Source of the DNA: Linnemannia elongata | Lineage: Eukaryota; Mortierellomycota; Mortierellomycetes; Mortierellales; Mortierellaceae | Reading direction: 5' to 3' | Length of the DNA stretch: 64,000 nt | NCBI GenBank assembly: GCA_036320915.1 | Contig: JAXBDG010000017.1 | Coordinates: forward strand, 558,001-622,000 | Notes under the pieces: generated by a model | Database searches by the model: none | What the model was told of the DNA's origin: nothing | The model's input: the letters and a program-made list of their open reading frames with translations, nothing else | In this document: positions 34,601 to 46,520 of the stretch, in pieces | How the letters are laid out: every line of letters begins with the position of its first letter | Numbering within the stretch: position 1 is the stretch's first letter | Made by a program: the position numbers and the translations under genes

Positions 34601-36125
34601 TCAGTAGCTGAAGTTCGTTTTACTGATTCATTTAACCTCTTGTTGGCAATAGACGACAATAATACTTACGTTAGCAGGATGGTTAGTATCATCCAAACCA
34701 ACGGCGACTATGACAAGTTGATGCAAGGTACAAGGATCAGCTTGGTTGTTGTGGTATATTATTCTTCGACGTGCCTTATTTAACTGACGTTTGGTGGTGT
34801 GTAAAAACTAGGCTGCTTTGAGAACTATCCTACGATGATCTTCCATGATGTCGCGATGAACAAGGTGGTAGAGAACACGGAGTGGCTTGCTTTCTATGAC
34901 CAGCTCAACTTCAAGGTCTCAGCAAACTTTGAGTACGAAGTGGGCGGATACATGGCCTATGCGCTTGCCAATTACCACCGCTTCTTTGCCGGAAGTGTGA
35001 GACAAAAGATTGAATACCCGCGCAAGGACTATGAGGTAATCAAAAATTGGACATGGAATCGCTCCATGGATTGCTATAACTATGGCATGGCTTGCTGGGA
35101 AATATTAAGGTTGAAATGTTTTGCCACTCACAACCTGTTTTCTTTTTCGCCTCCCCGTGTCTTGACTCTTGACATCATGCACAAATGCAGTCCTTTGTAG
35201 CACACAAGGCGAATGAGAGTATCTTGCAGGGTATGGCCCTGAACCTGCCAGTCAAGATCCAACGACATTTCCGGAAAAGCAACTTTGCGACAGAATTGTT
35301 GTCACCATTTTTGAGAATTCTTTCGCCCTTCCTGCGACCCGTGAACAAGCAGTTGATCAAGCCTGATGAGCGAGAGGTTTTGAAGCGTTTGGTCGATATC
35401 ATGATCAACTTCCAGCTTACCTTTGTCCAGGAGAAGACTGAGGATGGCCAATTTCTCTACCGATTGGAACCGTACGTGACCCCTTTCAGAGTGCTGAACG
35501 CATGAGTGATGTGTGTATGCTCCATGATGATCTCCTAACTGTTCTCGCGTGGCGTGTTTGCCTTTTGTGAATTTTAGATCTATTGAGAAACTAGGCGACT
35601 TTTCGACGATTGGACTCAAGAACGTCCTCACGAACCGATATGCAGTTCGCCAGTTGATTGCGCAAGAGGTAGAGAGATGATCATCCTTGCATTGCTAGCT
35701 AGTGGCTAGTGTAAATATCTTAGATGGGTGTTGTAATGATGTGTTCTGATCAATTGCTTAATTTTACTCAAATTTTTGTTCTATAGATTGAGATGGAATT
35801 GGTGCGTCGGGCAGAAGCAGTAAAGGAGGCCAAGGTGGGAGCGTTCTTTGGCAAGGCCGGTCAAGGTCAGGATGCCGCCAGTATGGAATCCGCTGCTTCG
35901 GCGTCGCTGGCTACTGCTGCTGCGGATGCAGCGTTGACGATGAAGGAGGCGACGGATTTCTTTGGTCGGGCGATTGTTGTTCAGGACAAGAATACAAGTG
36001 GAGGAGGGGGTGTGTCATCTTTGGAGATGGAACGATCAAAGAAGAAGACCCGTATCTGGTACAAGTTCAATGAGGGATTCTCAAATGCTGTCAAGGCCAA
36101 GGTGTTTATTAATGAGTTGTTGTAG
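31651..36125 (+). CDS. CTF18: Chromosome transmission fidelity protein 18 (Ctf18-RFC large subunit)
   Basis: Ctf18 is the large subunit of the alternative clamp loader that acts on PCNA in sister-chromatid cohesion and replication-checkpoint signalling. I model 11 exons: 31651-32886, 32981-33226, 33321-33428, 33520-33656, 33748-34029, 34127-34563, 34653-34727, 34812-35035, 35191-35471, 35578-35668, 35787-36125. They total 1151 residues. The N-terminal ~400 residues are acidic and low complexity. LWVDKYRPKNYTDLMGDE marks the RFC box. Walker A is GPPGLGKTT (549-557) and Walker B LIIDEID (606-612). SDDRTG and NDQYAPVLRPLR follow the family. The C terminus has WYKFNEGFSNAVKAKVF, the conserved tail that binds Ctf8-Dcc1. 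The start is uncertain: an in-frame ATG at 31768 (MDSDDEMED) is a good alternative. Confidence 0.95.
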
Positions 36126-36460
36126 TCGTAACCTTCGGCTATGTTTATTAAAAGGTTGTGTACGATTGCTGGCGTTCACTACTTCCTCTGTTGCTTGCTT
36201 TTTAATGCCAAGGAAAATCTTTCAGGCGGAGAGTTCGTCGACTTTTAGTGACTTTTTTTTTGATGAGTGTACTTGCCGTTTCGCGGGTCCTTCGCCAAGA
36301 GTGCACAAAGGGTGGGGGTTCATTTGGACGGTAGTTCATGGTGCCTCTCTCTCTCCTAACTAAAGAATGTTCGATGATCAGAAGAAGGTCGATCCCCACC
36401 TATGCACCGTGACTGAATGCTTTGTCTGTCTCGCTGAAGGATCAGAAATACTTTTGATCA

Positions 36461-36491
<31 letters not shown>

Positions 36492-36942
36492 TCCTCGTTT
36501 GAGAGGGAAAAGATAGTATTAGGGTGTTATGTGGTCGACTTTTGTGCGCCCGCTGCTCGGAATCTTTTTTTTTTTTTTTTTTGCAGAGCTGGTCTCCAAG
36601 AATCACGTCTTTTTCTCTCCGCTGCCTTTTTCGTTCGTTCCTCTCTCTTTTTCTTTCGTCATCGTTCTCGTCTTATCTTTTTCTTTTCCTCTTACTCTAC
36701 CTTTTGCATCTTCTTCCTTCTCACATTCACTCCCTCACTGCATCAATTTCACTCATTCCTTAACTTGCATTCAACACTCTCCCCTCTAATCTACTGATCC
36801 ATTTGGATTCTCTCACCCTCCGAGTCATTTCACAAAAGACCCTGCACTTTTTTTTTCTTTCCAGCTCACAAACTCAGACCTCACTTTAAAGCCTTTCACA
36901 TCACACACAAACCAATACTCCCTCACACGACATATACCACAC
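36126..36942. other. CTF18 3' region and promoter of the first PIN-like gene
   Basis: It contains a 26-nt poly(A) run (36466-36491), an 18-nt poly(T) run (36565-36582) and then a pyrimidine-rich stretch typical of a fungal promoter. No gene is seen. Confidence 0.6.
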
Positions 36943-39374
36943 ATGGCATTGGCAATGGATTGGTCAGTACTTTTGACTGCAGCAAGCGAGGTACACCACC
37001 ACCCTCTTAGTTCTCTACTTCGTTCACACCCTTCACTGCTCGACAGACAACACTCGGATAGGGCTGGACAGGCAGGATAGTCATCAACGGAACTCGAATC
37101 AACCGAAAATGACTCCTGATGCCCTTGCAACGGATTCTCATCGATCTGAATCATCTATATCTGTCCTTCTGACGCTGACCTTGACCCTGGAGAAAAGGAT
37201 GTGTGATCGAATACCAACGCACGTCCCTTTGCAGCAACTCATCGCTCTCATTCATTCCATTCACCTCTTCAACTTGCTCTTCCATCACATCATATCTCTC
37301 CTTTTTTTTTTCTTATCCCTCTGTCCGTTGTTTACCTGCTTGTTTTGTTCTCGATACCCCTCTTTGCGAAGCTGTTGATGATGTCTCGGCAGAAGACGGT
37401 CATTTGGACATGGCCCTGAAACCCTTTCTTCCCAATCGAATCCTGACAACCTATTCCTTATTTCCTTTAATAGGCTGTCAGTCAGGTCTTGGTGGTCGTC
37501 CTTTGCGGCATCATCCTATCCCGGACAGGCTATCTATCAAATTCGGCTCAAAAGGTACAAACATGTTTTGCCACCAATTTTATATTTTATCATCCCTGGT
37601 TTCTTTGAGTCCCTGTCTCACACCCCTTCCCCTTGATCGACTTATCTTCGAGTAGGCCATTTCACACGTCAACCTATACTTCATGACACCATGTCTACTC
37701 TTTACAAAAATCGCCTCGACCATTACCTGGGCCCAGTTCCTCGCATTCTGGCCGATCCCCGTTTTTTTTTTACTCTTCAGCCTTACATCTTGGAGCATCG
37801 CCAAATACGGATCCCGGTTTCTGCGCTTCAACAAGGACGAGGAAAAGTTTGTCATCGCCTCGGTCCTCTTCAGCAACACCAACTCGCTCCCTATGGCGCT
37901 CGTCCAATCATTAGCACTGAGCGCCGCTGGGGCTCGGTTACTCAGGGACGATTTTGATACTCAGGAACAAGCGGCTGCAAGGGGTATATCGTACATCCTC
38001 TTCTATGCCATCTTTGGTAATTTGGTCCGCTGGTCCTACGGATTCTCATTGCTCGTACCAAAGGATCCAGAACCCTCTTCAGAGCCCATCATCGAGCCGC
38101 CTCCAACAGTTCACAGGGCACCATCGCTTCCTAACGTCCTTATAAACGTGGATGAACCCTCAGGATCGGGAACGACACACGCAGCAATCGACACTGCACC
38201 CTCGTCTCCACGAACTCTTCAGGGCGATCATGACCACAACTACCCGGAATACATGGGCGACGACGACAACGATACCGACGATCAGGACCCACGGACCCGT
38301 CGAATCTCGACCGCATCTTTATTCCGCTCGCCCAAAAAAGCCAAGCAAAACCGGTCAACCAATCTCCAGCCCATTTCGCCTCTCCAGACCCCTCGCGGAT
38401 TTTCAGCGCGCTTCACGCCACGCCGGAAACGCACCAAAGGATCGACTCGAAAGATGCTGAGACAAAAGGCGACAACAGCTATTGAGCGGATACGGCAGGT
38501 GCTGACGCCGCCCTTGTTTACGGCATTGCTGGCGTTAGTCATTGGATTGGTCCCGGCTTTACATAAACTCATCATGGGCCCTGACTCTAAGTTTTATGCG
38601 TATGTTATCCGACCAATCGAGGGGTGTGGAGCGGCGGCCATTCCCATGATTCTACTATGCCTTGGCGCGCAGGTCGTTCACCTGTCTTCGACAAACGCTA
38701 CCTCCACTCCTGACCCTACTCGACCCGCTCTCCAACGCCGTCGCAGCGCCAATGTCCCGTCAGTGTTCCCACACGCACACGCTACCAGTGACTCGAGCTC
38801 TTCGGAGGATGACGAACACGAGGACTCTGGGTGGCTGCAGATCCCAAACCATGGCAGCAGGAAATCACAAGCGCAAGCACCGGACAGGACAAGGGCATCT
38901 CTCTCTCACGCGTCCTCTTCGACAACTCTGTATCAATACAACATCGATCAGGCCAGTGACGACGAGCTCCCTCCACCTCCACCAACAGCAACTCAAGGAT
39001 CACTACCCATTCCATCGGCCGACAATGGACTAGCGGAGTCAGGACTCTATCTTATGAGCCATCGGTACAAGAAAGTCACACCCGTCGCGTTCACCCTCTT
39101 TGCACGGATGCTCCTTGTGCCCTTGATATGTCTCCCTGTGATCCTCTTCCATCCGTCAAGCATGTCACCCATTTTGACCATGGACCCTACATTTAAACTG
39201 ACATTGATGCTCATCGCCGCGGCACCTACGGCCATTAATATGACTCAGCTGTGTCAGATCAAGGGATTCTTTGAGACGGAAATGGCCCAGGTGTTGTTCT
39301 GGAGTTATTGTGTCTTTGGCATCCCTTGTGTCTTGGGATGGTCCCTCGTCGGTCTCTGGGCTGCCGCACGGTAG
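36943..39374 (+). CDS. PIN-like/auxin efflux carrier family membrane transporter 1
   Basis: This is a Mem_trans-family transporter, like the fungal ECM3/YLR152C group; the substrate in fungi is not settled. Three exons (36943-36990, 37474-37554, 37656-39374) give 615 residues. The N-terminal bundle has AVSQVLVVVLCGIILSRTG, HVNLYFMTPCLLFTKIAS, FWPIPVFFLLFSLTSWSIA and the conserved FSNTNSLPMALVQSL around residues 115-127. A hydrophilic loop (about 182-325) follows, then helices ALLALVIGLVPALHKL and AAAIPMILLCLGAQVVHL. A second Ser/Pro-rich loop lies at about 383-513. The C-terminal bundle includes AAAPTAINMTQLCQIKGFF. Tandem with a paralog that has the same intron positions and phases. Membrane location is inferred; plasma membrane or ER are both possible. 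Confidence 0.93.
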
Positions 39375-41384
39375 AATAGTTTGGACTTCTTTTTTTTTTT
39401 TTTTTTTTTTTTTTTACGTCGTTTACCATTTGAATAGAAATTCATGTAGTGTAGGAGCCAAAAAAAAAAAAAAAGTGCTGCCCATTGCTTATTTTACTTT
39501 TCAGCCCAACAGTCATCCAAGAAAAACGTATGAGAATCAGACTCAGCTCTCTTCTTCGCGTAACATGTGTTTGTTTGTGCGCTGCTTAGACTGGGAACCA
39601 GGTAACAGCCCAGCGAGTGAGCTACGACTATGGCTCGATTGAGCAAACCCGATTGGGATACCTTACACGTAGACTGAGTTTATGTTGTTTTCTGGCATGA
39701 GCAGAACGGTAGTGAAAAAATGGCGTGGGCAGAATGGTAATAGAATGTTATGGTATGAACATAGTGGCAACAGAAAAATAAAGCGAGAGATAAGATAGCA
39801 TCTTTTTGATGTCACCCTTTCATATGCATCTTGTGTCGTGCAATTGAAGAGGAAGGCTGTAAGCGGCTCTAATTTTATTACCAAACCCAGATTTAGTCAA
39901 ATCCGGGGACACAGAGAAAATGTGTGTCCATGCAGGGAAGGGAATTGGATAGGTTGGGCGAAGGGAGGTGGGTTGGCTCTGTTTCGACCTGCTGAATACG
40001 TACCGTTTGCTGGTACTGAACGACAAGATCCTTCAAGCAAAAGCAAGCGGGGTTGGTTGAGGAGTCCTGCTGGGTTGCTTTTCTGTCCCTGTTCAGACCG
40101 CGACCGATGGTCAACCATATTTTATTTTTTATTTTTGCATGAATGTGAGTAAAAACGGCGAATCGTTCTTCCCTCTTGTAGCCATAAATGAGCGCGTCAA
40201 GAGGTTGGGAGGTTCCTAACTACGTAAAAGAAATGGCAATCTCGATACACGTGCGAAATAGAAATCATACCCGTTACCTAGAAAAGGCTGCAGTAGTACA
40301 AGCTGGGCTTGGAAGAATTGCCAAAGTGAATGAACGTGCTTTTGACAAAGTATTCGTTATGTTTACCCTTTGTGCCAGTTCCTTGGGAGAAAAGACCAAA
40401 AATAAAGAACACAGAAAAATAAAGGAGGTGACGAACCCGACAACCTCCTATCCTTCTCTATCTCCCTTCAACTCTTTCTTCGCCACTCTTGAGGATTGGT
40501 ACAGGTCCCGTATTGAAAAGAAAAAGGCAGGGGTGCAGCGACCTGCAGCGGCAGCATTCTCCGTTTTTTTTTCTTCGGAACAAAACAACGTAGTGAGAAA
40601 GGCCCGACTTCTTTCTTATCCTTGGGTCCAAAAATACTCGTCTCCCACTCTTCATTCCCTTGTCCATCCCTTTTGCTTCTTAGCGGACGCTTTTTTATTT
40701 TTTTGTTCATCATTCCAACAACAGCATTTACAAAACATCAACCAATTGACCAACCATTTCGACCTTGTTCTTCCTTACCAATAGCCACCTCTTCCTTATA
40801 TTTTTCCTTCCGCTCAGGATACATTTGACCAGGTACCTAATGCCTTACCTGTCAGCTATGCTAATAGATTCGTTCTCTTTACCGAGGGATGACGGTCCTA
40901 CAGGACGACTTTCAAACACGCCATAGTTGGACACGTTGGCCGTTAGGTCTTTGTGCGTGTGCTGTCGGAGATATGACAGAGAGGGTACTAGAGAGATGGT
41001 CTAAGAGCAAGTGGCAAGGATGGATTGTTAGCGGAGTACCACTCTGGATGGCGATATGAGGGGCCAGTGAGCCTTGAAGAGTTATTGTACGTCGATAACC
41101 AAAGGAGACGACTCCAAGGTAGTCAAGTCATCTGGAGGTCAACGAACGGGTTGAGGTATATTCACAATTCCCTCGCCTCTAGTGGGATAAATAGACACTG
41201 GTGCCCACCCTCTTCTCCTGAACGTACTCATCCACTTACCTTTTTTACTTTTATCCTGTTCTCCTCAAGATACAGTCCTTTTCTTGGTTTTCTTAAATAT
41301 ATATTAGCCTCAGATCTCCTACTTTCCCTTTTCTTCTCTCCTTCACCTCCTTTATCCTCAACTTCTCTATTTATTATCCACATA
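39375..41384. other. 2 kb intergenic region between the PIN-like paralogs
   Basis: A 26-nt poly(T) tract lies at 39390-39415 and an A run near 39461. Open frames at 39838-40152 and 40188-40784 lack domains and protein-like codon use. I see no RNA gene. The last ~200 bp are the promoter/leader of the second transporter. Confidence 0.5.
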
Positions 41385-43363
41385 ATGGCTGCTGAATGGT
41401 CAGTCTTGCTGCTTGCAGGAGGCGAGGTAAGCATTAGGCAGGCAAAGCAAATACGTTTTTTTTTCAGTCCCTTACGCGAGTTTCTTTTCCATGTCCCACT
41501 AAGCTTTTGGGAACGAGATCCATATTTAGAAAGTAACGTCAAGTATTGATTTTCTTTTGATGGATGGATATTAGGCTGTCTGCCAGGTTCTTGTTGTTGT
41601 TGCATGTGGTGTGATCCTCTCCCGGACCGGCTACCTCTCTCACTCTGGCCAAAAGGTAAGAACGCAAAATCACAAACCTTGCCACCAAAAAAAAACTGTC
41701 AGCTCTCGTTATCTTATCAGATTTGATTCTAACTCCTTCACTGTATTCTTTTCACATACCTTTATTTTAATATTATCAGGCGGTGTCAACACTGAATCTC
41801 TACTTTCTTACGCCCTGCCTCCTCTTCACAAAGATGGCCTCCACCATCACCTGGGACCAATTCAAGTCCTTCTACCCAATCCCTATCTTCTACCTCTTCT
41901 TCTCCCTCACCTCCTGGACGATTGCTAAACTCGGATCCCGGTTCCTCGGCTTCTCCCGCGATGAAGAAAAGTTTGTGATTGCTAGCGTGTTTTTCAGTAA
42001 CACAAACTCACTCCCGATGGCATTGGTGCAGTCTTTGGCGATGAGTGGGGCGGGAGGGAGGTTGCTGAGGGATGAAGGGGATGATAGACAGTTGGTTGCG
42101 GCGAGGGGGATGAGTTATATTTTATTTTATGCGATTTTTGGAAATTTGGTGAGGTGGTCCTATGGGTTTTCGCTGTTAGTTCCTAGGGATCGACCAGAGG
42201 AGAAGGAGGTTGAAGGCGAGGAGAAGGGCGTTGATGTTTATGTTGAGGCAAGGGAAGATTTGAGGCATGAGGTTCCAACGAGAGAGGGTGAGGTTCGAAT
42301 TGACATGGACAACCACAACAGCAACAACCCTCAAACTCGCCACAACCAAAATCCATCAATCTCACTTGCGCCTTCCCTGTCGTCCAACCAACCTCCAACT
42401 CTTCTTCAAAAGTCGAAGATAGTCTTTGACAAGATCAGTCAGGTGTTGACACCACCATTGTTGACAGCCTTGGTTGCTCTCGTGGTAGGACTGGTTCCGG
42501 CCTTACACCACTTCTTTATGAGCCATGAGTCCAAGTTTTACGCATTTGTGGTCCGTCCTTTGGAGGAATGTGGAGCCGGAGCGATTCCTCTGATTCTTCT
42601 GTGCCTTGGTGCTCAGGTCGTCCATCTAGCGTCCTCGTCGTCGTCATCCTCTTCGTCTTGTCCCTCGATCGCCTCGCCTGCTCCGCTAGCTGACGCGACT
42701 ATTTGCGAGCAGCCAAGGCAGGAAGGTCAGGAGATGGGTCATTGTCTCCACAGAGGACAAGATCAGAATCGTCCTGGTGCGAGGGAGACAGACGATAGAT
42801 TGACCCCGCGGTTGCCCCTGTCGCATGCTTCCTCCTCGATTACTCTGTACCAACCAGAGATTCTGGTCATATCCACAGCAACAACACCACACCCTCAACA
42901 ACAGTCTCCTTTATCCCCTTCCACTTTGTCGCCGTCAACTGTTCACTCAGGACCAGCAACGCAACAAGGAGCTGGCTACCAGGAGAAGAAAACGTCTTCC
43001 TTGCTTGAAGCCAACATCCACGACACCAGCTACACCAATATCACCCGTCGTCGATTCAAAAGAATCTCTCCAGTAGGATATGCGATTCTCGCAAGAAACA
43101 TCCTCGCGCCCTTAATCTGTCTCCCTGCAATCCTCTTCCACCCGACCTCCTTATCCCCAACACTGACCCAGGATCCGGTGTTCAAGATGGTGCTGGTGTT
43201 GGTGGCCGGCGCACCGACGGCGATCAATCTGACTCAGCTGTGTCAGATCAAGGGGTTCTTTGAACGTGAGATGGCGACGATGTTATTTTGGAGTTATTGT
43301 GTTCTAGGGGTACCTCTTGTTTTAGGGTGGGCGCTCGTTGGCCTTTGGGCCTCTGGGCGGTAG
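41385..43363 (+). CDS. PIN-like/auxin efflux carrier family membrane transporter 2
   Basis: Tandem paralog of the preceding gene. Exons 41385-41426, 41575-41655 and 41780-43363 give 568 residues. It starts MAAEWSVLLLAGGE; exon 2 encodes AVCQVLVVVACGVILSRTG and exon 3 opens AVSTLNLYFLTPCLLFTK. NTNSLPMALVQSLAMSG lies near residue 115. The central loop (about 180-262) is shorter than in paralog 1 and unrelated in sequence. A second loop (about 318-465) is Ser-rich at its start. The final helices carry AGAPTAINLTQLCQIKGFF and end GWALVGLWASGR. Both introns fall at the same codon and phase as in paralog 1, so the pair arose by duplication. Substrate unknown. Confidence 0.93.
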
Positions 43364-43961
43364 AGAAATGTTTGTTTTTGAATAAACATGTGGAGAAATA
43401 CGCATGAGATGAGGGACGCGTGGGCTTGAATTGTCGAGATGCATAAGCTTGTCCTGGTGCTCGGATGTTGTTCATATTTCTTATTGCGATGGATTGACGT
43501 GAGCGCCTCGACCAAGCAATGTTATTTTTTTTTTCCCTTCAATGCTGCTCTCATTTATGATCGATCGCTTTGGGATGAGGATTTCACGTGTGGCAGTAAC
43601 CAAGACAAGAAGCAGCCGAGAGAGAGAGGTACAGTATGGAGTATTCAAGTGGAGATAGGGTTGCTTTACGCAAATGACAACGTAATGCATTCAGCGGGTC
43701 CGAGGGAGAACCAAGGCCAAACAGGCAGAAGGCGGCCCATGCTGAGCCCAATTTTCATAAATGATAAAAACAAGGGACGCTGCTTCTGTGGATTCTTTTT
43801 CACTCTCTCCCTCTCTCTTTCTTTCTTCTTCTCTCCACCCTTCGACATCTCTTCGTCCTCATCCTTACCCTCTTCCTCCCTTGCTCATTCCACATTGCCT
43901 CCTCTTAATTAAGAACAACCACCTTCCTTCATTTCCAACCATCAACTTACGACCAACTCAA
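43364..43961. other. Intergenic; promoter of the dehydrogenase gene
   Basis: T- and CT-rich DNA (43790-43910) leads into the ATG at 43962. No gene is seen. Confidence 0.6.
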
Positions 43962-45877
43962 ATGACAACGGTCGTCCTCCCCCCTCGTGCTCATTGGCAT
44001 GACAGACTCATGCTTAGGATCGCGGCCTGGTCGCAGACCATGCCTCTTGCCCTTACTGCTACCATCGTGGGTACGTTTATTTCCCTTTTCTTCCTTCCTT
44101 CTTTTAGTCTCTTGTATACCAACGCCCTGGCCGTTTCGCAGGAACGAATGCACTAAACACCCGACTGACTCTCTCCTTTACCATACTTGTCGTGTTTATG
44201 AAACTAGGTGTGATGGAGTGTGTATTGAATGTGTGGCAGCTGCTGAAGCAACCCGACTTGACGGCCCGCGCTCTCGAGCGCCGTCAGATCTGGATTGAAC
44301 AGAACAAGGCCACTCACCTTGGTCGTTCCCTCGTTGCCATCGTTACAGGTAATAATTCGTTAACATGGCTGTTTGTGATTAAGATCTATCGGTGGAATTG
44401 TGGGGTCTCCGCGGAGAGATAAGGTCGAAAAAATATTGAGCTATTCCGCGTTGAAGTGCTTCGTGCTTATGCAATTTTTAACCATGTTCGTTTCTTAATA
44501 TTTTTCATTCTCATTTCTTTTCTTATTCAACCAGGAGGAAACACGGGCCTGGGACTCGAGACCGCAAAGGCGTTAGTCGAAGCTGGATACTTTACTGTCA
44601 TCGGTAAGAAAACTTATAGACAGGACAAGGAGGAAACCCGATGGGGATCGAAGATCAATCCTCAGTTCTCATAAACCCCTTTCTTCAACTCGCCTTTTCC
44701 TTCAATGCATTTGATTGTTCTCTCACGCTCACACACACACACACTTCTGTGGTTATCGTTTGTTTCTAAATAGGATGCAGAACCGTCAGCAAGGGTCGCG
44801 AGGCCATTGCCAAGATCGAAGAACAGACAGGCATCAAGGGCCAAATGACCGTGCTTCCCCTGGACTTGTCCTCGCAGGTGAGCGTCAAAGCCTTTACCCA
44901 TGACTTCGAGGCCCTTGGATATTCCTCTCTCGATGTTCTCGTCAACAGTACGTATCTATTTTCTTTTCTTTTTGGTTCTTATGCTTGCCAATCCAGCTTT
45001 GCATGATATTTTTCCTCTCCTTGTTTCTTTTTCCTTTGCTTACGCTCCTCTCTTCGGTTATCGCTTCGTGTTTGATAGACGCTGGTATGATGGATATCCC
45101 CTTTGGACTGACTAAGGAAGGATACGAAATGCAGTTTGGCGTGGTAAGTCTGACCCCTCTTGCATGCATTACCACCACCCTCTCTTCCTTTTCTCTCGTA
45201 TGCATTACAACCATTCATATTTTTCAATCATGCAAAGGAGGAGAAATAAGCCCAAAAATCCGTCTCTTTTGGCACAACAACAACAACAATGATGATGAAT
45301 ACATCTAATAGTATCATTTACTCTCACGCTCATTGAATAATAGAACCATTTGGGTCATTACACCTTGACTCTCGGCCTATTGCCCCTCCTCAACAATGCC
45401 ACCCAGGGTCGCATCATTGTCCTTTCCTCTGGTGCCATGTACTCTTCCACCGATATTCGCTATGACCTGCTCCAGGGTCCTAAGGGATACTCCCGCTTGG
45501 GCCATTACTCCTACTCCAAGCTCGCCAACCTTCTCTTTGTTAAGGCCCTTGACCGTCGCCTGAGAGAGTTCAAGACCAATGTCACCGTCAATGCTGCCCA
45601 CCCTGGAGCCTGCAGCACAGAGCTGTTCCGCCACAACCCTATGATGAACCTCTTGATGATCCCTGCTCGTATTGTTTGCCGTAGCCCTCTTGTGGGTGCC
45701 ATGACGTCGATCTACCTGGCATTGGCACCGGGACTGGAAAAGGTCTCTGGCGAGTACTTTTTCGATCAGATCCCCAGGACAGTGAACCCCATCGCCGCGG
45801 ATGAAAAGGCCCAGGAGTTGTTGTGGGCCAAGAGTGTCGAGTACACCGGAGTCGACCTCCAGGCCGTCAAGAACTAA
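43962..45877 (+). CDS. Membrane-anchored short-chain dehydrogenase/reductase (retinol dehydrogenase-like)
   Basis: This is an NAD(P)-dependent oxidoreductase of the classical/extended SDR type, close in pattern to RDH/WWOX-like enzymes. Exons 43962-44070, 44142-44348, 44535-44603, 44774-44947, 45079-45143 and 45344-45877 give 385 residues. Hydrophobic helices lie at about 25-60 (TMPLALTATIVG, TLSFTILVVFMKLGV). The cofactor motif TGGNTGLG is at 105-112, LDLSS follows, NNAG is at 186-189, the catalytic Ser at 236/237, and YSYSK (Tyr263, Lys267) completes the active site. HPGACSTELF follows the active site, as in the family. Exon 2 could start later (acceptor before GTGTGATGG), but that would delete the second helix. 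Substrate may be a lipid, retinoid-like or steroid compound; not determinable here. Confidence 0.92.
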
Positions 45878-46520
45878 TTGAGTTTACTCTGTGGTCGGCA
45901 AACATACCCGATTTCTAGTTATTTTCTTTTTATTCTGCCGTTTTGTCGTTTGGAATAAACAATGATAAGGTCTTCTTTTGTACCATGTCCATGTCCATGA
46001 CCATGTGTGGAGTACTGTGCAGTACAGCACAAGCAGTGAAAGATCGGTATGTTTTTTGAACCCTTTCCCTGTCTGAGCCCAGTCTGTGGCCTTTGCTGAG
46101 AGAAGAACTGAGCAGCGGCGTCCATGTCCTCCGTGAGGTAATTTTTATATGGCTTTTTTTCGTCGACTTTTATCCTTTTCTACTTCTTATCTCACTCTCT
46201 CATTCATAGACACCGCTCCATCTTTGCATTCACTCCTTCTTTCTGTCATTGCTCGTCGTCGCATTCGCTCTTCCTATTCCCCTTCTTTAAAGACAGCGAC
46301 AACCCCCCCCCCCCTTCTTTTTTTTCCCTCGGTCTCATCACTTTCTCCTCTCCTCCCTTCGTTTCTCTAAAAACAATAACATCAACAACGACAGCCTCTG
46401 GTCGTACCTTATTTTTCTGTCGCCTCACGACCGAGCCAGAACCTATTTGACTCTACTCCACCACCTTCCACCACCAAAAAGAACCCCCCCTCCCCCATAT
46501 TCCCCTTCCCTCCGTCACCA
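45878..46520. other. Intergenic; promoter of the ABC transporter
   Basis: It contains a pyrimidine-rich stretch and a 12-nt C run (46303-46314). No gene is seen. Confidence 0.6.

Noticed and set aside
39560..39680. tRNA gene candidate
   Set aside because: No cloverleaf with matching acceptor stem or B-box could be drawn; no tRNA was found by eye anywhere in the window.
40188..40784. 198-codon plus-strand frame between the PIN-like genes
   Set aside because: Codon use is not protein-like, no domain is visible, and it runs through promoter-like CT-rich DNA.
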